Positions 6,892 through 13,227 of a stretch of 13,617 nucleotides of DNA are shown here, piece after piece (within the stretch, counting starts at the first letter, position 1; each line of letters opens with the position of its first letter). The DNA lies in the NCBI GenBank assembly GCA_007129085.1, contig SKWF01000077.1:1-13617 (forward strand), given 5' to 3'. The notes under the pieces were generated by a model. It made no database searches and was not told where the DNA came from. It saw only the letters and a program-made list of their open reading frames with translations. This stretch comes from Balneolaceae bacterium (GTDB lineage Bacteria; Bacteroidota; Rhodothermia; Balneolales; Balneolaceae). A program made the translations under genes and the position numbers.

Positions 6892-8241
6892 TTAACCTTT
6901 ATTGTAGTTATGAACGCCATTTTTATCCACTTTGTATGCAATTTGTTTACCCACAGGTGGTTTCATGTCAGAAATTATTACTGCGTCCGCCATACCCTGT
7001 TTTGCATCTGTTAATGTACCCTTGTTGTTCGTATGTAGTGTAGCAATTGTTTCATTTTCTTTTACAGAATCACCTATTTTTTTGTGTAAAATAAATCCTG
7101 CAGCCGGATCTACATCGTCCTCTTTGGCCCTTCGGCCGGCACCCAGCTCTACCGATACCATTCCCATAGCATATGCATCCATCTTGGTAACGAACCCGGT
7201 TTTCTGGGATTTCACCTCTTCAATAAATTCCGCTTTTGGATACGAGTCCGGATTCTTCACCACTTCTGTATCACCACCTTGTTCCTCTACAATATCCAGC
7301 CACTTCTGAAAAGCTGAACCATCATCCACAGCAGTACGGCTTTTCTCAATGCCCTCTTCAATCGAATCTGCTTTTTCCCCGAGATAGATCATTGTTCCGG
7401 CGAGCAGATGAGTGATCTCCATCACATCTTCCGGCCCTCCTCCATTCAGGCAATCGATACTCTCTTTCACCTCAAGCCAATTCCCAACGGCATTCCCAAG
7501 GGGTTGCTCCATATTGGTCAGATAGGCAATCGTCTGTTTTCCAAATTTCTCGCCAATCCCCACCAGGGTTTGTGCCAATTTTGTAGCCTGTTCTTTGTCT
7601 TTCATAAATGCGCCTGATCCATATTTCACATCCAGTACCAGTGCATCAATTCCCTCTGCGAGTTTTTTACTCATTATACTGCCGGCAATCAGTGGTATCG
7701 ATTCTACCGTTCCCGTAACGTCCCGAAGTGCATAAATACGTTTATCTGCCGGGGCGATCTCTTCGGTTTGGCCAACAAGCACAAGATTCTGCTTTTTTAA
7801 AATCTCTTTATAGCGGTCGAGCGTTACATCAACCGTAAAGCCGGGAATCGACTCCAGTTTATCCAGTGTTCCGCCGGTATGGCCAAGTCCGCGGCCGGAA
7901 ATCATTGGCACGGGAACTCCACATGCTGCAACAATGGGTGCTAAAATCAGCGATAGTTTATCACCAACTCCACCGGTTGAATGCTTATCCACTTTTTTGC
8001 CCGGTGTTTCGCTTAAATCCACCACTATTCCACTGTGCAGCATCGACTCAGTCAGCGCTGCCGCTTCAGTATCATTTAGCCCATTCAAAAACGCCGCCAT
8101 CAGAAATGAGCTAATTTGATAATCGGGAATTTCATCATCCGTATAAGCACGAATCAAATATTGAATCTCTTCACTCGTTAGTTCTCTTCCATCACGCTTT
8201 TTACGAATGAGGGAAACAGTATTGAATTTTTTTTGGGTCAT
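6892..8241 (-). CDS. deoA: Thymidine/pyrimidine-nucleoside phosphorylase
   Basis: The cytoplasmic salvage enzyme that splits thymidine, deoxyuridine or uridine with phosphate into the base and (deoxy)ribose-1-phosphate. All 449 residues align with the family. Near residues 65-75 lies KHSTGGVGDKLSL, followed by the signature SGRGLGHTGGTLDKLES, with the phosphate-binding KHSTGG and the family's pyrimidine-binding region (PADKRIYALRDVTGTVESIP). LVLDVKYGSGAFMK follows. Wording such as IPDYQ near the N-terminus and ALRDVTGTV is closer to the Bacillus Pdp type than to E. coli DeoA, so activity on uridine as well as thymidine is possible. ATG at 8241 fits the family N-terminus (SLIRKKRDGRELT). It faces pdxB across a 159-base divergent region and is the first minus-strand gene ahead of pspA; a metabolic reason for that link is not apparent. 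Confidence 0.96.
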   Translation of the reverse strand: MTQKKFNTVSLIRKKRDGRELTSEEIQYLIRAYTDDEIPDYQISSFLMAAFLNGLNDTEAAALTESMLHSGIVVDLSETPGKKVDKHSTGGVGDKLSLILAPIVAACGVPVPMISGRGLGHTGGTLDKLESIPGFTVDVTLDRYKEILKKQNLVLVGQTEEIAPADKRIYALRDVTGTVESIPLIAGSIMSKKLAEGIDALVLDVKYGSGAFMKDKEQATKLAQTLVGIGEKFGKQTIAYLTNMEQPLGNAVGNWLEVKESIDCLNGGGPEDVMEITHLLAGTMIYLGEKADSIEEGIEKSRTAVDDGSAFQKWLDIVEEQGGDTEVVKNPDSYPKAEFIEEVKSQKTGFVTKMDAYAMGMVSVELGAGRRAKEDDVDPAAGFILHKKIGDSVKENETIATLHTNNKGTLTDAKQGMADAVIISDMKPPVGKQIAYKVDKNGVHNYNKG

Positions 8242-8400
8242 GGATTTACTTTTTTAAAATCTTTCTGCTTAATTTATGGGAGTGATAAAAAGATCATTCT
8301 CAATTTCGAAAGTTTATCAGCTCTAGTCCTAAATAAAAGGATTTTCTACATCAATTATTGGACTGGACGTAGTAGTTCAAAAAAGCAACATGCGTAGTTC
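8242..8400. promoter_or_regulatory. Divergent deoA/pdxB intergenic region with inverted repeats
   Basis: This AT-rich stretch must hold the promoters for deoA (minus) and pdxB (plus), but I find no good TTTG/TAnnTTTG pair. It contains a 7-base inverted repeat, TGATAAA at 8283-8289 and TTTATCA at 8313-8319 (centres 30 bases apart), bracketing a perfect 8-base palindrome TTTCGAAA at 8304-8311. A direct repeat GTAGTTC occurs at 8372-8378 and 8394-8400, 22 bases apart, the second copy touching the pdxB ATG. These are possible regulator sites, although short AT-rich repeats of this kind also arise by chance. Confidence 0.4.
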
Positions 8401-9510
8401 ATGAAAGTATTAGCGAATCGCCACCTCTACCATTTTGAGAAGTTTCTTCCGGAGAATGTTACGGTTGATTTTTTTGATCCTAACAAATTCCCGAAGCATG
8501 CTATCGATTATGATGCGATGTTCATCAACACAACAACTCCCATCACCCCAAAAACACTGCCAAAATCGGGAAAATTGCAGTTTATCGCCACGGGCTCATC
8601 CGGCGATGATCATGTTGATAAAGATCATCTTAAAGAATTGGAAATAACATTTCAAAATGCAGGCGGGTGTAATGCCCGGGCGGTTGCAGAATATGTAATT
8701 ACCTCCCTTTTTATTTGGGCTGATAAAACCGGGAGATCGCTGCAGAGTTCGAGAGTTGGCATTGTTGGCTGTGGCCATGTGGGTGAAGCTCTCGCCGATA
8801 TTTTAGAAACATTTTCAATTCCATTCGTCAACTATGACCCTCCCCGAGATCATCGGGATCCCGATTTTAACAGTGCCCATTTCGATGAATTGAAAGAGTG
8901 CAATATTCTGTCGTTCCACACACCATTAACAACAACCGGCAATTACCCAACCCACCACTTGCTGAACGACTCTTGGTTTTCAGGAAAAGATTTCGAGCTC
9001 GTTATCAATACTGCCCGCGGTGGAGTTACGGATGAAAACGTATTAATGAAAGAGATAAAGGCTGATCGACTTGCACATGTGGTGACCGATGTTTGGGAAA
9101 ATGAGCCTGAGTTTAACCCGCTTTTTGCTGACAAATCACTTTTTGCAACCCCGCATATAGCCGGGTATTCCATTCAGGCGAAACAAAAAGCGAGCCAATT
9201 GATTACAGACGCTTTTTGCGACTATTTCAACCTTACCCCCCAAATTCAAGAAACTCCATCCCGAGAATTTATCGATCTTCAGGATGAATTTAGCACTATT
9301 TCGGACCTGCTCCTCAGAATTCACCCCATTCAAACTTACGACAGCGCACTCCGAAAAATCTTGGATAAACCAGCCGGGGAGAGAGGGCGAATTTTTAGCA
9401 CATTACGTGCTACAATGCCCCTTCGTAATGAATATCGATTTTTAGAAATTCCCCAAAGGTATCTCGAACAGTTTCCGGATCTTAAAAAATTAGGCGTTCA
9501 CGGAAAATAG
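8401..9510 (+). CDS. pdxB: Erythronate-4-phosphate dehydrogenase (PdxB-like 2-hydroxyacid dehydrogenase)
   Basis: A 369-residue D-2-hydroxyacid dehydrogenase expected to oxidise 4-phosphoerythronate to 2-oxo-3-hydroxy-4-phosphobutanoate in the DXP-dependent pyridoxal phosphate pathway. It resembles E. coli PdxB throughout rather than generic SerA/LdhA proteins: the catalytic-domain stretch GGCNARAVAEYV (88-99), the NAD-binding GIVGCGHVG (120-128), DPPRDHRD (146-153) and FHTPL. The catalytic triad is intact: Arg206 (NTARGG), Glu235 (DVWENEPEFN) and His252 (PHIAGYS), each offset by two from E. coli R208/E237/H254. A C-terminal segment of about 80 residues with LRKI and GERGRIFSTLR fits the PdxB dimerisation domain. 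The start at 8401 aligns with E. coli MKILVDEN. It appears monocistronic; its last 21 bases overlap the convergent tatD gene. Confidence 0.92.
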   Translation: MKVLANRHLYHFEKFLPENVTVDFFDPNKFPKHAIDYDAMFINTTTPITPKTLPKSGKLQFIATGSSGDDHVDKDHLKELEITFQNAGGCNARAVAEYVITSLFIWADKTGRSLQSSRVGIVGCGHVGEALADILETFSIPFVNYDPPRDHRDPDFNSAHFDELKECNILSFHTPLTTTGNYPTHHLLNDSWFSGKDFELVINTARGGVTDENVLMKEIKADRLAHVVTDVWENEPEFNPLFADKSLFATPHIAGYSIQAKQKASQLITDAFCDYFNLTPQIQETPSREFIDLQDEFSTISDLLLRIHPIQTYDSALRKILDKPAGERGRIFSTLRATMPLRNEYRFLEIPQRYLEQFPDLKKLGVHGK

Positions 9511-10260
9511 CTCGAATGCATTTTGAGTTGTTTTCTCGGCAATCTCTTCAAGGGATAGATCCATCAACTCCGCTAAATTTTCTGCGGTATATCGCATAAA
9601 TGCGGGTTCATTTCGCTTTCCCCGTTTTGGTGATGGCGACAGATATGGGGCATCCGTTTCCAAAATCAATTTATTGAGCGGCATCTCTGCTACCGCCTCA
9701 CCCACCCCGGCGTTTTTGAACGTGGAAACGCCACCCACTCCAAGATAAAGGCCAAGATCGAGTGCTCGTTTTCCCTCATCCGCAGAGCCTGTAAAACAGT
9801 GCCAAACGCCGGTCAGTGATCCGTCCTGCTCCTCTTCAATAATATCGAGCAGGTCGTTCGTGCTCTTTCGATTATGCAGAACAATCGGTTTGCCAACTTC
9901 CTTGGCCACCTCGCAGTGCAGATGGAGGCTTTTTTTCTGTTCATCTACAAAATCTTTGCTCCAGTGGTAATCCAGCCCCGTTTCACCCACCGCTACAAAA
10001 TCATCACGTTGGCAAAACTCCAGCAATTTATCACCATCCACAGGCAGATTCTCTTCCACACTGCAGGGGTGAATTCCGGCCATTTTGTAAAACGTAATAT
10101 CCGGGTGCTGAAGATCATCCATTTTTGGGATGGATTTCCAGTCGATGGCCGGCAGGAAAATATGCCGTACATCAGCATCAACAGCCCGCTGCAGGACCTC
10201 CGTGATATCATCATTAAATTGTTCAACGTACAGGTGGCTATGGGTGTCTGCGAGTATCAA
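9490..10260 (-). CDS. tatD: TatD-family metal-dependent hydrolase/DNase, TTG start
   Basis: A 256-residue TIM-barrel amidohydrolase-superfamily protein; TatD proteins are cytoplasmic metal-dependent 3'-5' exonucleases linked to DNA repair and cell death. All metal-site positions are present: DTHSHL (His7, His9), VGETGLDY (Glu93), VLHNRKS (His129), VWHCFTGS (His154) and LETDAPYLSP (Asp203), followed by KRGKRNEP. The start must be TTG at 10260: the frame upstream has only two codons before an in-frame TAA at 10267-10269, the next ATG would delete the first metal-binding histidines, and MILADTHSHL aligns with the usual TatD N-terminus. It converges on pdxB with a 21-base overlap. A candidate promoter lies 18-47 bases upstream. 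Length is normal for the family. Confidence 0.95.
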   Translation of the reverse strand: MILADTHSHLYVEQFNDDITEVLQRAVDADVRHIFLPAIDWKSIPKMDDLQHPDITFYKMAGIHPCSVEENLPVDGDKLLEFCQRDDFVAVGETGLDYHWSKDFVDEQKKSLHLHCEVAKEVGKPIVLHNRKSTNDLLDIIEEEQDGSLTGVWHCFTGSADEGKRALDLGLYLGVGGVSTFKNAGVGEAVAEMPLNKLILETDAPYLSPSPKRGKRNEPAFMRYTAENLAELMDLSLEEIAEKTTQNAFELFSVNA

Positions 10261-10277
10261 ATGAGATTAATTTGAGT

Positions 10278-10307
10278 CAAAAATTTTCTTCGTACCAAAG
10301 GTACAAA
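10278..10307 (-). promoter_or_regulatory. Candidate tatD promoter (Bacteroidetes type)
   Basis: On the minus strand, TTTG (10307-10304) is followed after 18 bases by AATTTTTG (10285-10278), which matches the TAnnTTTG consensus except for the first base. The spacing equals that of the stronger kynA promoter in this window. The leader would be only about a dozen bases before the TTG start. An alternative TACCTTTG match inside the spacer lacks a well placed TTTG upstream. Confidence 0.4.
10292..10304. promoter_or_regulatory. Perfect palindrome GTACC-AAA-GGTAC upstream of tatD
   Basis: A perfect 5-base inverted repeat with a 3-base centre sits inside the spacer of the candidate tatD promoter. 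This placement would suit a repressor operator. It is not followed by a T-run in either direction, so it is not a plausible intrinsic terminator. No regulator is known to me for this motif. Confidence 0.35.
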
Positions 10308-10364
10308 CTTTGATATCCAGTCGCCTTTCTCTCTGCCTATTATTTCCAGTCAATGATTTGCATT

Positions 10365-11198
10365 CTATTCCGAATAAAAATCTACAAGTCCCTCAATCAC
10401 GCTCCCACCGATTTCCACTTTCTTAAACCCTGCGCTTGCAAAAACATTGTTTACTATCTCCCGGTTTGATGCAGCCACCGTTCCGGTACATACAATCGGC
10501 TCTTCGGGTTTCGAGTCCAACTGATGCAGTTGCGAATCTATAAACGATTGAATAGAATCTACCAGCAGTGATTCCACTTGTGCCGGAAATGAATCATTCA
10601 AAACCAGTCCCGCAATTTTTGCCAGCTCCCGGTTGGGATGCCTGCTTTGATAAATGCGCTCCATCCACTCCGAATAGCTCGCCTCCTGCAGTTTGTCGGA
10701 AATATACGCCTGAGTTTCATCATCAAACCGCCGCCTGAAATAGTTTCGTAATACACGCTTGCCGATATCTGCGGCACTACCCTCATCGCCAATTGCGTAA
10801 CCCAGTGCCGCAGAGCGCTGCGTAATTTTCCCGTGTTGATATCGTCCGCAGATCGAGCCTGTACCAAATGCGGCAATAATACCATCACTTTTTTGAAGAT
10901 GAGATTTTGCGCCCCCGGTCAGATCATCACTAATTTCTATCCAAACGGTATCAAATTCCTTTTTCAGTACACTTTTTATGCGCTCATTTACCGCATTGGA
11001 ATGGCAACCCGCCCCAAAAAAATAGATATGATTGGGCGAAAACTTACCCACACTTTTTCTTATGATATCTGACATCTCATCATCAGACAGATATGCTGGA
11101 TGCAGGCCGGCACTTTTTACAAAAATGGGTTTCCCATTCTCTACGTAGGCCCAGTCTGTTTTTGTAGCACCGCTATCGGCAATAAGAATCTTTCTCAT
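10365..11198 (-). CDS. BadF/BadG-family N-acetylhexosamine kinase (N-acetylglucosamine kinase-like)
   Basis: A 277-residue ASKHA-fold kinase of the BadF/BadG/BcrA/BcrD ATPase family. The nucleotide-binding motifs are clear: phosphate-1 DSGATKTDW (8-16), a likely catalytic aspartate in SDDLTGGAKS (90-99), phosphate-2 FGTGSICG (111-118), GDEGSAADIG (137-146), and the adenosine region CTGTVA (227-232) with GGSVIEGLV near the end. In Bacteroidota, short proteins of this type act on amino sugars such as N-acetylglucosamine or N-acetylmuramic acid, feeding cell-wall recycling or chitin use; the exact sugar cannot be assigned here. Start ATG 11198 gives the expected MRKILIADSG. It is divergent from kynA across 128 bases and lies upstream of tatD on the same strand, with 104 bases between them. 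Confidence 0.88.
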   Translation of the reverse strand: MRKILIADSGATKTDWAYVENGKPIFVKSAGLHPAYLSDDEMSDIIRKSVGKFSPNHIYFFGAGCHSNAVNERIKSVLKKEFDTVWIEISDDLTGGAKSHLQKSDGIIAAFGTGSICGRYQHGKITQRSAALGYAIGDEGSAADIGKRVLRNYFRRRFDDETQAYISDKLQEASYSEWMERIYQSRHPNRELAKIAGLVLNDSFPAQVESLLVDSIQSFIDSQLHQLDSKPEEPIVCTGTVAASNREIVNNVFASAGFKKVEIGGSVIEGLVDFYSE

Positions 11199-11236
11199 CG
11201 TTCATCAAGGTATATAGAGTTACGGAAATTCACTGA

Positions 11237-11255
11237 AAAAGTGGTTGTCACTTTT
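11237..11255. promoter_or_regulatory. 19-base inverted repeat overlapping the kynA -33 element (candidate operator)
   Basis: AAAAGTG (11237-11243), a GTTGT centre and CACTTTT (11249-11255) form a perfect 7-base inverted repeat. Its right arm overlaps the TTTG of the kynA promoter, so a bound dimer would block or recruit polymerase. It also lies 39 bases before the start of the divergent sugar-kinase gene and could affect both. The binding protein is unknown. Confidence 0.45.
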
Positions 11256-11282
11256 GTACATTTCACAGGCCCAATATATTTG
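11253..11282 (+). promoter_or_regulatory. kynA promoter, Bacteroidetes TTTG-N18-TAnnTTTG type
   Basis: TTTG at 11253-11256 and TATATTTG at 11275-11282 are separated by 18 bases and match the known Bacteroidetes -33/-7 consensus exactly. The predicted transcript would have a leader of roughly 38-40 bases before the ATG at 11327, with an A-rich stretch (ATAAAAAA) instead of a Shine-Dalgarno sequence, as is typical of the group. Confidence 0.7.
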
Positions 11283-11326
11283 GCTGCGGTAATTTACGCC
11301 AACTGAATCAGCATAAAAAACTCCCT

Positions 11327-12115
11327 ATGAGCAAAAGCTTAACGTATACAAATTACTTGAACATCGATAAACTCCTGGAACTGCAAGAACCGGTTTCGGA
11401 TCCCGAAGAGCATGATGAGATGTTATTCATCATCATTCACCAAAGTTACGAGCTCTGGTTTAAGCAAATTCTGCATGAGTTCGATAAGCTCCGAAACAAT
11501 CTCGAAGCCGGGCGGACTTGGGCGGCAGCCAAAACCATGCGGAGAATCCTTACCATTCTTAAAACCATGGTATCACAAATTGATATCCTTGAGACGATGA
11601 CCCCACTCGAATTCAACAGCTTTCGGGGTTTTTTGCAGCAGGCGAGTGGCTTTCAATCCGTTCAATTCCGGGAGATGGAGATCATCTGCGGTATGCGTTC
11701 CAAGCATATCATTGAGGTACACAGCGAACAGCCCGAACTGCAGCAGCAGCTTATTGATCGAGAGAAAGAGAATACGCTATGGGAGAGTTTCTGTAAATTT
11801 TTACAGAATAAAGGGTACGATATTATCACCCCGGAGCGGGTAAATGAGGAGGGACTGGTTTATGAACCGTCCGAAGTTAACCAGGATGAGCTGGTGAAGG
11901 TGATGAAAAATGATCCTGAAGCGGCCATTCTTTGCGAACTTTTTGTTGATTACGATGAGGGACTACAAGAGTGGCGATATCGGCACGTTAAAATGGTGGA
12001 ACGAACTATCGGCACAAAACGTGGAACAGGTGGATCGGATGGAGCAAAATATCTCCGCAAAACCTTAAACGATCCTATTTTCCCCGACCTTTGGGCGATT
12101 AGAACAAAATTTTAA
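11327..12115 (+). CDS. kynA: Tryptophan 2,3-dioxygenase
   Basis: The heme enzyme that opens the indole ring of L-tryptophan with O2 to give N-formylkynurenine, the first step of the kynurenine pathway; cytoplasmic and tetrameric in known members. The 262 residues carry the family hallmarks: TYTNYLNIDKLLELQ (6-20), HQSYELWFKQILHE with distal His38, FNSFRGFLQQASGFQS with Arg100 for the substrate carboxylate, the proximal heme ligand His220 in EWRYRHVKMVERTIG, and GTKRGTGGSDGAKYL with Thr234. The C-terminus ends LWAIRTKF, as in full-length enzymes. No kynurenine formamidase or kynureninase gene is in the window, so whether the product goes to NAD synthesis or catabolism is open. It has its own strong promoter and a membrane-protein gene 7 bases downstream. 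Confidence 0.97.
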   Translation: MSKSLTYTNYLNIDKLLELQEPVSDPEEHDEMLFIIIHQSYELWFKQILHEFDKLRNNLEAGRTWAAAKTMRRILTILKTMVSQIDILETMTPLEFNSFRGFLQQASGFQSVQFREMEIICGMRSKHIIEVHSEQPELQQQLIDREKENTLWESFCKFLQNKGYDIITPERVNEEGLVYEPSEVNQDELVKVMKNDPEAAILCELFVDYDEGLQEWRYRHVKMVERTIGTKRGTGGSDGAKYLRKTLNDPIFPDLWAIRTKF

Positions 12116-12122
12116 GCAGATA

Positions 12123-12491
12123 ATGAGCGGCTCAGAACTTACAGAGAAAAACTTTTTACGCATCTGTTTTATCAACTGGGCCCTTTCTGTGCCGCTGCTT
12201 CTCATATTTGCATGGCCATATTTCTTTCTGTGTGAGCTGTTTCATATCCCAAAAGTGATCTCCTTTTCAGGGGCAATCTTTTTTGCACTCCCGTTCATGC
12301 TAACCATTCTGCATGGACATGTAACCATGGCTGTCGGATCGGCACATAGAGTACACTATTACAATTGGCTGCAAAAATACCCCTTTTCGTATGGTATCCT
12401 GTTTCATCCTATTATCACCGGTACCCGATTTCGGCTTATCCTTTTTGCACTGAGTATAATTATTCTCGCGTTAGGGTTTATGGTGAATTAG
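12123..12491 (+). CDS. Small histidine-rich membrane protein downstream of kynA, function unknown
   Basis: A 122-residue protein with three likely transmembrane helices at about 15-40, 46-66 and 103-121. I do not recognise a named family. Between helices 2 and 3 lies a polar loop with five histidines (His64, His66, His75, His78, His95) and the stretch HGHVTMAVGSAHRVHYY, which looks conserved-protein-like rather than random and could bind metal or heme; this is inference. The ATG lies 7 bases after the kynA stop, so the two are almost certainly cotranscribed from the kynA promoter. The gene ends 10 bases before the convergent membrane-protein gene. A role tied to tryptophan uptake or to heme supply for KynA is possible, but at 122 residues it is too small for a typical transporter. 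Confidence 0.82.
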   Translation: MSGSELTEKNFLRICFINWALSVPLLLIFAWPYFFLCELFHIPKVISFSGAIFFALPFMLTILHGHVTMAVGSAHRVHYYNWLQKYPFSYGILFHPIITGTRFRLILFALSIIILALGFMVN

Positions 12492-12501
12492 TTTTGAGTC
12501 A

Positions 12502-13227
12502 CTACACTATCAATCCGCTTAAAATAAGCGCCACTCCAAATGCCAGGAGTGTGGAAAGCAGTGTTCCAATCAGCACATATTCTGCAAACGTACGATCTTT
12601 AAAATCCTGATAGCGCACTACCCCTTTTGCCGTTAGGATAAACCCTACCGCGGTAAATTGTCCCGCAATGGTAAAGATAAAAATGAAGATCCGCTCCAGC
12701 ATTCCAATAATCCGCCCGGTATTATATTCCTGATCAGTGACGGTTTCATCTACTTCTCCAATCGATGCCAGGTTTAGTTTTTTCATCAAATATCTCAAAA
12801 CAATATTCATTTCGTTCATCACCAACAGCAGGCCAAATAGCAGAACCTGGAATGACAGGATTTCTTCCGTTATCCATTCAAAATCTGTGACAATACCGAT
12901 GAAAAATCGGTTCACTCCTGCACCTAAAAGAGGACTAAAAATTAACCCGATAACAAAACCATGAATTGCTAAACTGATTAACCTATTTCGATAAATCTGT
13001 TCAGGCTTTTTCTCCAAGTAAATCATCAGGATGGGATATAAAACCAGGTAAGCCAAAAGAATGAACCATGCAGAGTTCATTTCTAAAAACAGAAGGGAAA
13101 GAACCGGTATTGCCGACATTTTGAAGATCGATCCGGCAGTAACTCCCCGGTCTTTGAACGTGAGGCTAAGCCGGGAAATCAAAATCAGGTTTATCGTTAG
13201 AAAAAACAGGATCAGATTCAGGCTCAT
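12502..13227 (-). CDS. Polytopic membrane protein with conserved C-terminal domain, probable SatD partner
   Basis: A 241-residue inner-membrane protein with about seven hydrophobic helices (roughly 1-21, 34-50, 52-71, 83-103, 121-146, 170-190, 216-238). The C-terminal third carries a distinctive pattern, GRIIGMLER (161-169), FILTAKGVVRYQDF (186-199) and FAEYVLIGTLLS (204-215), which I recall from the DUF3307-type membrane proteins commonly encoded next to SatD-family genes; the N-terminal half appears less conserved. Its ATG overlaps the SatD-like stop by 4 bases (ATGA), so the pair is translationally coupled. It meets the small kynA-linked membrane gene tail to tail. Biochemical function is not known for the family. 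Confidence 0.85.
   Translation of the reverse strand: MSLNLILFFLTINLILISRLSLTFKDRGVTAGSIFKMSAIPVLSLLFLEMNSAWFILLAYLVLYPILMIYLEKKPEQIYRNRLISLAIHGFVIGLIFSPLLGAGVNRFFIGIVTDFEWITEEILSFQVLLFGLLLVMNEMNIVLRYLMKKLNLASIGEVDETVTDQEYNTGRIIGMLERIFIFIFTIAGQFTAVGFILTAKGVVRYQDFKDRTFAEYVLIGTLLSTLLAFGVALILSGLIV

Noticed and set aside
8390..8404. Mini-frame MRSS-stop overlapping the pdxB ATG, as a possible leader peptide
   Set aside because: Four codons with no regulatory residues or attenuator hairpins; easily chance.
11237..11255. Intrinsic terminator
   Set aside because: It lies between divergent genes, has no GC-rich stem, and overlaps an exact promoter element, so an operator is the better reading.
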